Of a stretch of 64,000 nucleotides of DNA, positions 11,374-21,942 are shown one piece after another. Source of the DNA: Citrus sinensis (lineage: Eukaryota; Streptophyta; Magnoliopsida; Sapindales; Rutaceae). Location of the stretch: the NCBI RefSeq assembly GCF_022201045.2, contig NC_068558.1:31639501-31703500 (forward strand), read 5' to 3'. Below the pieces are notes generated by a model that was not told the DNA's origin, made no database searches, and saw only the letters and a program-made list of their open reading frames with translations. Position 1 is the first letter of the stretch. Every line of letters begins with the position of its first letter. Made by a program: the position numbers and the translations under genes.

Positions 11374-13544
11374 ATGATAACAATATGAACAATTATTCAC
11401 AGAAATGAAAATTAAAAGAATCTCACCTTGATTCCACACCACATTTGTTCGATGCGACTATAACGCATGTTTAGTTCAACAATTTTATCAGGCTGAAAAT
11501 TTGATGGCAATGATCTCAAAGGATATCCATGCCGTTCAAGTAACCGTAACTCATTAGAGAGATATTCAAGGCCTTCAGGAAGTTGCAAATTACGGATCAA
11601 AAGCATTCTTAGGTTAATCATCTTCAAAAATGAATTGGAACTTGTGCTGAAATGCATTTCTGCTTCTTCGGTGAAGTTTTCAAGCTTTATCACTTCAACT
11701 GTTTTAGTTCCCTGAAAGTTACAAGTAAAGAATAAGTGAAAAAAAAAGAATGTGAAGAGGTTAAAAAAAGTACATGTTTTTGACTTAGTTGCTTACGGTG
11801 TTTCTTGTCAACATGTGATGTATATCTGCTTCCTTCCACAATCTGCTACGTTTCCCAGGATCTTCAGGGGATTGTCTTTTAACAATTTGTTGACAAATTT
11901 CTTTCAACAAATCATGCATCCAAAATCTACTGTCGGTTGAAATTTCTATGAGAGATTTATCAATAAGAACCCTTATTCCAATAACTGGGTCAAAATCACA
12001 GTAATCAAGAATTTTTGTTACATAATCTCTATTCTCACCTTGATAAAAACATGCTATATCAAGGAATATTTTCTTCTCTGTTTCTCGAAGCCCATCAAAA
12101 CTTATTTTAAGTATGTCCAAAATTTCATTTTCTGATTCCCTTTTCAGTCTCTTTAGTGCACTTTCCCATTCTTTTGTAGTTTTACCATACAGAAAAGATC
12201 CCAAAACTTTGAGAGCCAATGGAAGACCACCTGAATACTTTGCAACCCATTTAGACAGCTGCTCATATCCTGTACTAGGCTGGTGGCTTTTAAAGGCTTT
12301 TTTACAAAAAAGTTGAAGAGCTTTATCGTCATGTAATTCCCTGAGGTTGTATATTTCATCTACTCCATGCATCATCAACAAATGCTTATCTCTCGACGTT
12401 ATCACAATCCTGCTGCCAGGACCAAACCATTCACGCTTTCCAGCTAGACATTCTAATTGCTTTATATCAACTACGTCATCAATAATTAAAAGAACCTTTT
12501 TGTGCCGCAGCCTCCTTCCTATAATGTTGATACCATCATAGACATTCCATATGCCATTATTTGGAAGCTTTAGTAATTGGGAAAGGAGTTGATTTTGTAA
12601 AGAGGTCAGACCGCCTTCTTCTGAAATTTCTCTAACATTGGCAAGACAACTACTTGCTTCAAAGTTATGAGAGGTCAAGTCATAAACAACTCCTGCAAGA
12701 GTTGTCTTACCTATACCTCCCATAACGCATATTCCTATCATACAAACAACATTACACTCTTTGTCCATGAGAAGCCTCAGATTCTTCAAGTGTGAATCTA
12801 TTCCTACTAGATGCTTAAGGATCCCTGATTTTATAGGACTTTTGCTTGATATCACCTAAACAACCTCCAAAATAAATTCAGACTCATTCCTGCAGATTGA
12901 AAAAGATCAAGAAAAGATTGGTGTTGTTGAATTGAATTGCGTGTGGACATAGTTTCAAATCGAATCATTGAATAGGAAATTATAAATCTTTGACAATAAG
13001 AAAGATCACATGTCCTTCAATTCCCAGCCTGATATATTAGCCACTTCTCTCAAAGCGTCTCTCCACTTCTGTACCTTTTCTATATTCTCACTAAAAACTT
13101 CTTCATATTGAGCAAATGCTTCTTGAAAAGTTTCTGTCTGTTTCCTTACAACAGCCGGTTCCACATCATAGAAAATTGGATAAACCATTTGTTGATTATT
13201 TGTGTTTTTGCACTCAAGAATATGAACAAGTTCATCCAAGCACCAAGTCGAAAAAGCATAGCTTCTGGAGAAAACAACAATTGAAATTTTGGATTCTTCA
13301 ATTGCTTTAAAGAGTCCGGGTGAAATGGATTCTCCTCTCTCAAGTTCTTTGTCATCCCTGAATACAATGATTCCCTTTTCATCCAAGGCAGAATACAAAT
13401 GGTCTGTAAAATTTTTGCGGGTGTCTTCTCCTCTGAAACTTAAGAAGACATCATATTTCCAATGAGGGAGAGGATAAGGGACATAAGAAGAAACTCCCTG
13501 GATGCTCATGATGCAAGAAATTAATGCCACAGCAGCCTCACTCT

Positions 13545-14460
13545 GAGTTCCTAAGAGGTTAATTTAGAATTAGATGCTATATCAATGCTGTGAGAAATCG
13601 GCAAACCCAAAAAGTCATATAAACATAACATTAAACTGCCGAAGTAGTCCAAAACCTGCACCGCCAACCTTTGTATCGATGAAACACAAACTACCAGCAG
13701 AGTTGCAACCAGTTTCTATGCCTTGGCAACAAGAGAACCAAATTTCCTCTAGAATTGATTTTTGAAATTATATGAAAAATTTATACAAAAATATGTCAAT
13801 AAAAAAAATCTATTACATATTTATGTCAGACAAGACATGCATGTAAAAGTTCAAAGAATAAGCTGAAATACAAGAAATTTGCAAGTATTTAACCACCGAT
13901 AGATGAATGTGTACATTGTTTGAATGAAATCAATTAGAAGATTTTATATGTTCTAACTGATTTTTGCTCTTTTAGTCCTTTTGTTTGCCAACAAAAGCTT
14001 TATTTAAGTACCTGAGAATTAATTAGTAATAAAATGTTATACCTATGCCAAAAATAAAAACCTCTTTAAAAATAATTCTAAAAACACTGCATTAAACACA
14101 AAATTCGATATGGAACTGGAACCAAAGAAAGCTAAACTAAGAAGCGGAAACCTACACTAGCTACCAGCAAGCTGCAACAAGTTTGAGCCTTGGAAACAAG
14201 AGATCAAAATTTCCTCTCAAATTAAATTATGTGAAACATTAATTACACAAATACAAGAGACATGTAAATATAAAACTGTTAGAAAACTTACCGCTTAGAG
14301 CTTGTTGGAACCACTACTGAAAGATGATGAATTTTAACTGGAATTACAAATTAAGTATGTTTTAATGAAATCAATGAGAGGAACTTTCATGTGTTCTAAT
14401 TAATGATTTCATCTTCTCTTTTGCTTGCCAACTGCAAGTCTAGTCAAGCATGCCTTTAAT
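13545..14460. repeat. Tandemly duplicated TNL 5' flank
   Basis: The region upstream of TNL-B is present as two diverged tandem units about 460-480 bp apart. CCTAAGAGGTTAATTTAGAATTAGATG (near 13552) recurs as CCTGAGAATTAATTAGTAATAAAATG (near 14012). ACCAGCAGAGTTGCAACCAG (near 13693) recurs as ACCAGCAAGCTGCAACAAG (near 14162). GTGTGTTCTAATTAATG-type sequence ends each unit. A third, partial copy follows the TIR relic at 18.2-18.42 kb. These are duplicated promoter/leader segments of the TNL family. No gene lies here. Confidence 0.65.
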
Positions 14461-14706
14461 AATAATAATAATAATTAGCACTTTATTTAATGTGTTTTAA
14501 ATATGGTTGCTTTTTACGAAGAAGATGAAGAAAATTTGTTTGAGAACTTCAACCAAAACTATTTTAAGACTTTGTTATCGATATAGCGCAATAAATGTTA
14601 AAGTATAGGCTTTAGAAGTTAGCCTAAATTAATTAAAGGCTCTAGAAGTCAACATTTCCCTTTAACGTGAAATAAGAAGGAAATTTCCATTTCTCTATTA
14701 AAATAT
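14461..14706. other. Intergenic with short AAT repeat
   Basis: It contains a short (AAT)n run (14458-14475) and otherwise featureless AT-rich sequence. It ends with the 9-bp TTAAAATAT target duplication (14698-14706) of the adjacent transposon. Confidence 0.6.
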
Positions 14707-14982
14707 GGGTAATTTATCGTCAGCCCTCAATTGTTTCGACATTTAGCACCGGGCACCCACATCTTTCGACCATGTGCACTGCGCCCCCATTTCCGTCAAA
14801 AAATCAGTTAATTCTAATGGTTTAGGCTGCTATTAACCTAACAGACCATACTACCCCTCTTTTGAATTGAATTGATATATAAGTACTAAAATACCCCCTA
14901 CAACTTAAAAATTAACATCAAGAAATAAAGATTTATTATAACAATATTTATTTTTATAATAAATAAATAAATATTGTTGATT

Positions 14983-15231
14983 TGCCTCCTGCAGAAAAGG
15001 GGGTTCCTACCCTTGCTGGAAAATCAAAAAGTGACTCCAAAGACAAGGAGAGGAAGCATAAAAATGCACAAAGACAAAGATAAGGAGAAGGATAGAGAGC
15101 ATAAGAAGCACAAGCACCGTCATAAGGATCGAAGTAAGGATAAAGACAAAGACAAGGATAAGAAGAAGGATAAAAGCGGGCATCATGATTCAAGTGCCGA
15201 TCCGTCAAAGAAACACCACGAAAAGGTTGGG
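14983..15231 (+). pseudogene. Captured MED19-like (Mediator subunit 19) fragment
   Basis: The plus strand encodes the lysine/aspartate-rich C-terminal region typical of plant MED19. It reads GVPTLAGKSKSDSKDKERKH in one frame and, after a frameshift near 15062, EHKKHKHRHKDRSKDKDK, SGHHDSS and SKKHHEK in another. A GT (AAAAG/GTTGGG, 15232) directly after the last matching codon suggests that exon and intron were captured together. MED19 is a head/hook subunit of the RNA polymerase II Mediator. Here only the basic tail is present, with no MED19 core and with a frameshift, so no Mediator function is expected. Part of it is readable from an internal ATG at 15061 as an ORF ending at 15258. Identification is by recognition of the repetitive basic motif, so low-complexity resemblance is a possible alternative. 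Confidence 0.65.
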
Positions 15232-15690
15232 AAACTACTTGGATTCAGATCTTACTAATTACAATATTAAACAAAGGGGAAATACAGAAAAAGTTGGGGC
15301 TTTCAATTAGCCTTGTTACGATACCATTTCCATCAGAGACATGGATGAGCAGATTGTCAACAAGTCAATTTCAAAACAATATTTATTTTTATATTTTTTA
15401 CAATTAAATTGAAATGATTTTTTTTTAATTTCATTATCATAACAAAATTGTAAAACCGGGAAACTTCAAAATGAGAAACAGAGCATGATTCCAAAAGGAA
15501 AGAAGAAAATCAAACACACAATCATCATCAGATTACATAAAAATTCCAATAATAAAGAAAACTAATCTAATTATACAAAACACTTGCTGTAAATTTCATT
15601 GTAAAAGTCTATTACAAAAACAAATCCAAGAATCAAAAACCCTAAATCTAAAGATTTCAAACCCTAAATCAAATTATAGAGGCGGCGGAG

Positions 15691-15927
15691 ATGGCAATGG
15701 CTTCAAGTGGTGGCGTCGGCGGTTTCATGCAGCAGTGGAGGCGATGGTTTCGAGCGGTGATAGATCATGCAGCGCGCCATTTTGTTGTTGTTGATTCAAG
15801 TCGGTGGCTGATCACTCTAACAGGCGGCAGTAGTAAAAGACTAGAAGAAGAAAAAGGAGAAGGAAAAGAAAAAAGAAGAAGAGGAAGGGAAGAAAAAAAG
15901 AAAAGAAAAACAAAACATAGAAAATAA
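15691..15927 (+). CDS. Chimeric small ORF inside the Pack-MULE (78 aa)
   Basis: An ATG at 15691 follows a leader with repeated AAACCCTAAATC, a motif common in plant 5' UTRs. The ORF starts MAMASSGGVGGFMQQWRRWF and ends in a run of Lys/Arg/Glu. I do not recognise a family. The leader suggests a second captured gene 5' end, and the basic tail is simple GAA/AAG repeat. Coding status is unproven. The other half-kilobase inside the element (15.26-15.68 kb) has no recognisable content apart from a possible exon piece near 15290-15350. Confidence 0.3.
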   Translation: MAMASSGGVGGFMQQWRRWFRAVIDHAARHFVVVDSSRWLITLTGGSSKRLEEEKGEGKEKRRRGREEKKKRKTKHRK

Positions 15928-16105
15928 AAAGCAACGAAGGATAAAAGAGTTCGCTCTTACAAAATTATCATTTTACCCTTTTTTCTATTAAATTAACAGT
16001 AGATAGACGGAAATGGGTACGTGATGCACATGATCAAAAAATGTGGGTATGCAGTGCTAAATGTCGAAACAATTGGGGGCTGACGATAAATTACCCTTAA
16101 AATAT

Positions 16106-16198
16106 TAAGGGAAACAGTCATCCACGCCCCAAAGGATGTTTTAAAAAAAGTCACCCACAGCCCCAAAGGATGTTTAAATGATCACATAAATTTCCTTA
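16106..16198. repeat. Local direct repeat next to two transposons
   Basis: GTCATCCACGCCCCAAAGGATGTT (near 16118) recurs as GTCACCCACAGCCCCAAAGGATGTT (near 16151). A divergent inverted match, GTCATCTACACCCTCAGATTTT on the minus strand, is found near 17335. These may be the ends of a degraded transposon into which the MITE at 16199 inserted. Confidence 0.45.
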
Positions 16199-16724
16199 GG
16201 CCATGTTTGGTTTGAAGAAAAGAGAGGAGAGGAAAAGAGTGGAATGGAGAGTAAGAGAGAGAGTAGTGAAATTAGATTTTTTTTTTGTTTGGTTTGATAT
16301 AAAATTTGATAAGGAAATGAATTGTAATTTTTTTCTTTAGACAAATTTATCATTTACCTTAAATATTAAAAAAATTATATTAGTAATAATATATATAATA
16401 ATAATAAAATGGTAGTCCGGTGGCCGGCGGCGGAGGTCCATTTATAATATTAAATCAATAAAATAAAATTATAAATAATAATTATTAATGGCATTAAACA
16501 AGTTAAAAAGTTGAAGGGTAATTTTGGAAACTTTAGTTTCTAACATAAGAGGAATTTAAATTCTACACTACTTGGTGTGTAATTCAAATTCTACATTATG
16601 ATAGATATTAAATTCTAATGGAAATTAAATTCTTATATATTTTGTCAAGCCAAACAATGGAAATAAAAAGAGAATTTAAATTACTTTCCTCTCCTCCATT
16701 CTCTCCTCCCAACCAAACATCACC
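16199..16724. mobile_element. Tourist-like MITE (PIF/Harbinger type)
   Basis: The left end GG-CC-ATGTTTGGTTTG and the right end (read inward) GG-TG-ATGTTTGGTTGGG form inverted termini. Both are followed by purine-rich GAGGAGAG sequence, and the element is flanked by the trinucleotide TTA on each side (16196-16198 and 16725-16727). TTA/TAA duplications are the target site of PIF/Harbinger elements. There is no coding capacity in 526 bp. A near-palindromic GGTGGCCGGCGGCGGAGG stretch stands out at about 16420. Confidence 0.65.
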
Positions 16725-16727
16725 TTA

Positions 16728-18075
16728 GTTTTAGAAATGGATATACAAATCCTCTTTTTATTATTATACCTTTGAACGTAGTCAAAAATTTTACAATAAA
16801 TTTGAATACAATACTTAGACAAGAATAATAAATAAAATAGCACATCAGTACAAATAAAATATTGAAATAAATATAATTAATAAAATAACATATATATGTC
16901 ATGCAAATTATTTTTAATATTAAGTTATTATCAACATATCACGACAGATTTTATTAATACTTAAATCCATTAATCCAAAACTTAATTTTAAAAATTATGC
17001 TAATATCGACATTACATAAAAAGTAATAAAAAAATCTAAATAAATATATGATACAGATTTTATAATTTTTTTAATGTTAATACAATTATTTTAATATAAG
17101 TAATTTGTGAAATAAATTTTATTAGCATTAAGACATATGACATATTAATAATATTAAATTAATTATTTTATTCAATATAAATTATAATATTTTATATGTT
17201 AGATTATTTTAATAATATATTTTGGGTTGTTATAATCAAAGAGTATAATCGTAAAAAAAAAGGGTCTATGTGACCATTTCTCAAACTAAATAGATCTCTA
17301 TAGCCATTTAAGTAAAATCTGAGGGTGTAGATGACTTTTTTCTAGAAAACAATAAAAGAAAATAAAATAGCACGAAAGTAAACTCTCATTTCTTAATAGC
17401 AAAAAACTTAAAAGTCTCCGTGAAGTTATCAAAATGGCTACGCGTATGTATAAGAAATAAAATAGACTCCAAAACAAACAAAAGTAATCATCAACAATGG
17501 AAATATCCATTCTGATTATAATATTTGTTCACTTTTTGTAGAAGTCACTTTTTTTTTTCCTCCCTCCGTTAGGAAGTGAACTTTTGTTGGGCTTTGACGG
17601 GGTTCCTATGTTTTGAGCACATAAGCCGTAAAAAGTATCTTTGTTATGAGGGACTCAAGCCCTATTTAATATTGTGATGGGCGGTTGTTGTTCAAAACAT
17701 ATAGTATTTAAGTATTTAATAAAATAAACTGTTGTGATTTAGAAGTTAAGTTGAATTTGTCCCGCTTATATAATGAAAAACTTATAATATTTTTATTATT
17801 TTTATTATTTTTATCAAAATTTTATTTCAAAATCAAATTTACCAGACACTGTCATTTATTCATGTGCTCCTCCATTCTGAAAATTGCTGACAAGTTGTTG
17901 GTTGCAATAAACAATTGACAATAAAATACCAGGAGTTGGGTTTGGATACAAGATTTATATATTTAACACTATTCATATACAAATAAATGCAAACTTAAGA
18001 GAAGGGGCTAAAATCTGCTTTCTAGCTTTGAATAATGAAAAATAAAATAAAATAAAAATAAAAATAAAGAATTGT
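16728..18075. other. Intergenic, AT-rich
   Basis: I see nothing that supports a gene. The sequence is strongly AT-rich, with short ATT/TTTTATT runs (17780-17815) and scattered poly-T. The small open frames have no recognisable protein character. Confidence 0.55.
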
Positions 18076-18215
18076 TACCTGTCCTTCAGTTCCCAACCAG
18101 AAATTGGCCACCTCTTTCAAAGCTTCTCTCCAATTTTGCACTTTTTCTATATTCTCTCTAAATGCTTCTTCATGCTCATGATGCAAGTAATTGATTCTGC
18201 AGCCTTATTTTTAAG
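18076..18215 (-). pseudogene. TNL relic: end of a TIR exon joined to its start
   Basis: On the minus strand the sequence encodes EAFRENIEKVQNWREALKEVAN, the last third of a TIR exon. It matches TNL-B (ENIEKVQKWRDALREVANIS) and is followed by GGAACTGAAGGACAG at the exon end, out of frame. Immediately upstream the match jumps to sequence around the TNL-B start (GCTCATGATGCAAG...AATT), so most of the TIR exon is deleted. The following 200 bp resemble the duplicated TNL 5' flank at 13.5-14.4 kb. Confidence 0.7.
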
Positions 18216-18718
18216 TTCCTGAAAATTAATTTGGAATTAAATGTTATAAGTAAATGGTTCTTAAATAATCATAATCAGCAAAGTTGCAATTACAAGAGAA
18301 CAAAATCTCCTCTTAAACTGATTAACTGAATTATGAGAAACGTCACACTTATTACATAAGCAAACGCTTAAATACAGGAGACAAGTTAATATAAAATGTA
18401 AGAAATTAACTTACAGAAGATTAGATGTTGCTAAGCAAGAAGAAGCGGCCACCTAAGATGTGATTAGCTGTTATTCAACCTAACTTTTCCATTTGTTGAA
18501 GTACTGGTGAAACAAGGGATAGAAAATCAGAGCCTGAGTTTACTTACATAGATCAGTTCTGATATTCATCGTTGCTGCCCTTATCAACATTCTTGCTCCA
18601 TGAGTCTGAACCATTATGTTGATCAATACTGATAGGAATGCACATTGATGAACTGACACAGTTTGCATGTTACAAAGGAAATTAGGAATTTTGTAAAGCG
18701 CACAAGCAGAGAGTATTA
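18216..18718. other. Intergenic; third partial TNL 5'-flank copy
   Basis: Up to about 18430 this matches the TNL 5' flank (AAATTAATTTGGAATTAAATG, GCAAAGTTGCAATTACAAG). Beyond that I see no gene. Confidence 0.5.
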
Positions 18719-18964
18719 TCAAAGTGTTGCTTTTGCTAAATCTGTTACTGGCTTAACTGCACTCTGTTCCACAGAGTTGAAACCATTCTGTTTTTTCCGT
18801 GGTTCGTAAAAGCCGCTGGCATCAGGTGGGAATCGTCTCTTTTGTTTGTTCAAGACATCAGGTGGGATGCACGGTTCCTTTCCTTCTTGAGCATTTTGTC
18901 GAACAACTTTTTGGGATTGGGAATCATACCATAATTGAAAGCAAAAACAGTAATCAGAAAACAA
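18719..18964 (-). other. Unrecognised open frame, possible gene fragment
   Basis: A minus-strand frame of about 80 codons reads with normal protein composition (WYDSQSQKVVRQNAQEGKEP, then IPPDVLNKQKRRFPPDASGF, YEPRKKQNGF). That is unlike the surrounding AT-rich frames, which suggests a genuine exon or a captured exon fragment. The first residues coincide with a T-rich stretch that could precede a splice acceptor, but no AG is well placed. I do not recognise the family and claim no function. Confidence 0.35.
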
Positions 18965-20104
18965 CGAACACAGATTTTCGAGGCTAAGCCAGATGGCCTA
19001 GTTCCTGGTGCAGAACAGGCGAACGGATTTCATTAATCATCAGGAATTCAAGAACAAGGTCAAAATTATGATGATCTGATTACATGCTGACAAATTGCAG
19101 CTTCTAACGCTATTTAATATAGCCTCGAAAACCTTCTGGGACCTCCCCCACTTGCCAACTTCGTTTCCCGCTAAAACCAACGGCTGTAACAACTAATCAT
19201 TTGACCAGCCTCGGCGCACGTGTCCGGGGAGTGACAAGTTAAGTTTATCTTTAACATATGTCACGCGCAAGACAAGTGCTCTACTATAATGTTCGTAACC
19301 GACATTACATGATGATCATACATTGATATTGAAGGAGAAACCGTTATCTCGATCACGTTTAAGACGACATAACAGTAAGCAATACAATCAGAAACCGACA
19401 ACGTCTTTCGCTATAGAAGCTTAAATTTGAGATCAATCTTTCACATATTGTTTCCGAGCAAGTTAGCGACTTGTCAAAGCTTGGTGGCAGGTTCTGTCGG
19501 AAGAAGAATGTTTTTCGGCGGGAGTCTCATCTCAGGTTGAGGGGTGGCTGGAGAGTCCCTAATGGTAAAGTTGGTTACTTATACAGTGGTCATTTTGGAC
19601 CAAAAAAACTTTCAATTTTTTTCCATTGTATGTATATGAGGTTTCTGCAAGCGTTTTCTCTTGCTTTATTTACTCAAGCGCAGTTGATCTCATACTTGGA
19701 AAAATAGAATTTGTTGCTGTAAAACTCTGCATGTAGAAAAGCAACAATTTCACTTACCTATTCCCACAGGGTCTCGAATTGATTTGAGCTTTGCTCGCTG
19801 TCTTATCTTTAAAAAATATAAAATATAATAAAAAATAAGGCCATTTCAGTATAGAGTATTCTGCCTAAAGCACACGTGTTTTGTTTTTGAATCCAAATTG
19901 CCATGGAAGTAGGATAAAGGTGAACTACGAATACAAAACTATAACAAAATTTTTTTTTGAAGTCTCGTTTAATATATAGTGGTTCTGTCACTTTTAAGTT
20001 ATACGTTTTGTGACATGAAAGTTTTAGCTATTAAATAAAAGCTGATAGTATTCAATCATTATTATTTTTGAACCATCTAGGAAGATTTGTAACAATTTCA
20101 TCTT
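18965..20104. other. Intergenic, no identified gene
   Basis: The stretch is less AT-rich between 18.96 and 19.56 kb. An open frame at 19471-19707 (+) begins MSKLGGRFCRKKNVF but matches nothing I know. A short inverted pair, TTTTCGAGGCTAAGCC (18975) and TATAGCCTCGAAAACC (19120), brackets about 150 bp. I cannot assign a function. Confidence 0.45.
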
Positions 20105-20299
20105 TTATGGTGCGTTTACTTTATGAAATGGGAATTGGGTGGAATGAGAAAGGGCTGGGAATGTGAATGGACTGGAATAAGAATGAGATTTCAATGTTTA
20201 TTTGGCAAAAATAAATGGGAATGAGAATGTGCTGGAATGTCATTGATGTGTTTACTTGGCAAAATAAATGGGAATGAGAATCAATTTACCAAAATACCC

Positions 20300-20770
20300 A
20301 TAGTATTAATAATTAATAAAAATAATTAATTTATTATTATTAACAATATTATCATTATTGTTGTTATTATTACTATTATTATTATTATTAAATTTTATTA
20401 ACTTTATTATTTTAGTTATTATTAATTATTTTTATTAATACTATCATTATTAACATTTATTATTAATAATAATAATATATTATTAGTATTATATTTTATT
20501 AACTTTATTATTTTAGTTATTATTAATTCCTGTTAATATTATTTTTATTAATACTATCATTATTAACATTTATTATTATTATTATTATTAAATTTATTAT
20601 TTTAGTTACTATTAATATTGTTATTATTATTTTTATTAATATTATCATTATTAACATTTATTATTATTATTATTTTTAATTAATATCATTTTTATATTAA
20701 TTAATATTATTATTATTATTATTATTATTATTAAAAATAATAATAACTAAAATAATAAAGTTAATAAAAT

Positions 20771-20813
<43 letters not shown>

Positions 20814-20990
20814 CAACAACAACAATAATGATAATATCGTTAATAATGATAAATTCATTATTTTTATTTTATCATTATTTTTATTGTTAATAATGATAAT
20901 ATTAATAAAATAATTAATAATAACTAAAATAATAAGTTAATAAAATTTAATAATAATAACAATTATTATTATTATTATCATTATTCCCAA
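20300..20990. repeat. Long ATT/AAT microsatellite array
   Basis: Nearly 700 bp are built of ATT, TTA and AAT trinucleotides. The first half is mostly ATT (including a (TTA)n run at 20700-20735) and the second half mostly AAT (from 20738), so the array can fold into a long hairpin. It includes sub-repeats such as ATTAATACTATCATTATTAAC. It lies in the left subterminal part of the TIR transposon. Confidence 0.85.
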
Positions 20991-21420
20991 ATTGTGTGGG
21001 ACCCACACATTTTATTCTTGAGTTCTGCTATTTGAACTCCGCCACGACAAAGGGACGACAGAAAAATTGGCACGTGAATGTCTGTTGCTTCAACTGCACT
21101 CACCAGCTTTTGTCCATTACTTTTTTCATTTAAAAAATAAAATAATCAAAAGAAAGAAAGAAAAGTAACGAAAAGAGATTACTTTTTTACGGCCATCTTT
21201 AGTCTCTCTCCATCTCTCACCTCTCATTTACTCAACGTGAGCTATATGCATTTAGGAAGGAAAAACCAGTTCCGTCTCTGTATCTCATCAGTTCCGTCTC
21301 TGCATCTCGCTTATCACAAGGAAGAAGTTAGACCTAGATCTACAAACATAGGCCTTGATAAATTTGATACTGATTAATTGGTAAGTTAGTGACTCTCACT
21401 ACATTCAAATAAAATTTTTA

Positions 21421-21890
21421 TTGTATTCTATATATTTAAATTGTAAAAATTTGTAGATTTTTGCTTTTTATATATTTAAATTGTTATGATTTTTTTTAAT
21501 TTAAATGGCTGGAAATAATGGAATAGATTATAATAATTTCTTAATGTGTTTTATATATGTTAGTATTTTTTAAATTTAAATGGTTGGAAATAATGAAATA
21601 AATTATAACAATTTCTGAATGTGTTTTATATATGTTAGGATTTTTCTTAATTTAAATGGCTGGAAATAATGGAATAAATTATAACAATTTCTAAATGTGT
21701 TTTATATATGTTAGGATTTTTTTAATTTAAATTGCTGAAAATAATGGAATAAATTATAACAATTTCCGGATGTGTTTTATATATTTAAGTTGTTAGGATT
21801 TTATAATTTAAATTGTTGGAGATAATGGAATAAATTATAAAAATTTGTGGATGTGTTTTATATATTTAAATTGTTAGGAATTTTCGTTAT
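21421..21890. repeat. Five-fold tandem repeat, about 90-bp unit
   Basis: A unit containing TTTTATATATGTTAGGATTTTT, AATTTAAATGGCTGGAAATA and ATGGAATAAATTATAACAAT recurs about every 85-95 bp through this leader region. The copies diverge by a few bases (GGCTGG, GGTTGG, TGCTGA, TGTTGG). It lies directly upstream of the transposase ATG and may be its 5' intron/leader. Confidence 0.75.
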
Positions 21891-21942
21891 TGGACAAAAT
21901 GTTATATAAGTTTCTTAATACAAATGTTAATTATTTTGTAGA

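Larger units (their letters stand above)
7963..13509 (-). pseudogene. TNL-B: full-length but disrupted TIR-NB-ARC-LRR-C-JID gene
   Basis: Five exons read on the minus strand. TIR 13509-13010 starts MSIQGV and has KYDVFLSFRGEDTRKNF and the helix WCLDEL with the conserved Glu. NB-ARC 12889-11797 has P-loop MGGIGKTTLA, kinase-2 KKVLLIIDDV, GSRIVITSRD, GLPLAL and WMHDLL. LRR 11711-11427 and 9781-8633 follow, with repeats such as LKELYLSKNSFITLPASI. C-JID begins at 8525 (IVVPGSEIPEWF). Lesions: an in-frame TAG at 12858-12856, eleven codons into the NB-ARC exon; an out-of-register patch with lost repeats near 9370-9440 relative to TNL-C; a frameshift near 8135-8154 in C-JID; and a premature end of the tail (ATTSN-stop). 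A solo LTR fills the third intron. As a full TNL it would sense pathogen effectors and trigger NADase-dependent cell death. As it stands it could at most yield a TIR-only protein of about 177 residues. Confidence 0.85.
14707..16096. mobile_element. Pack-MULE-like element with captured gene fragments
   Basis: The termini are long inverted repeats of roughly 95 bp at about 80% identity. Both outer ends read GGGTAATTTATCGTCAGCCC inward, then CAATTGTTTCGACATTTAGCAC. The element is flanked by a perfect 9-bp duplication, TTAAAATAT (14698-14706 and 16097-16105). Long TIRs plus a 9-bp duplication are diagnostic of Mutator-like elements. No transposase is present. Instead the interior holds a MED19-like fragment and a second chimeric ORF, which is the defining structure of a Pack-MULE. 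The element is 1390 bp long. Confidence 0.85.

Noticed and set aside
14954..15208. 84-codon minus-strand frame (Tyr/Ser/Cys-rich)
   Set aside because: It is the antisense of the Lys/Asp-rich MED19-like fragment.
20300..20990. CRISPR-like or satellite array
   Set aside because: The repeats are trinucleotide microsatellites without spacers, and the genome is a plant nuclear one.
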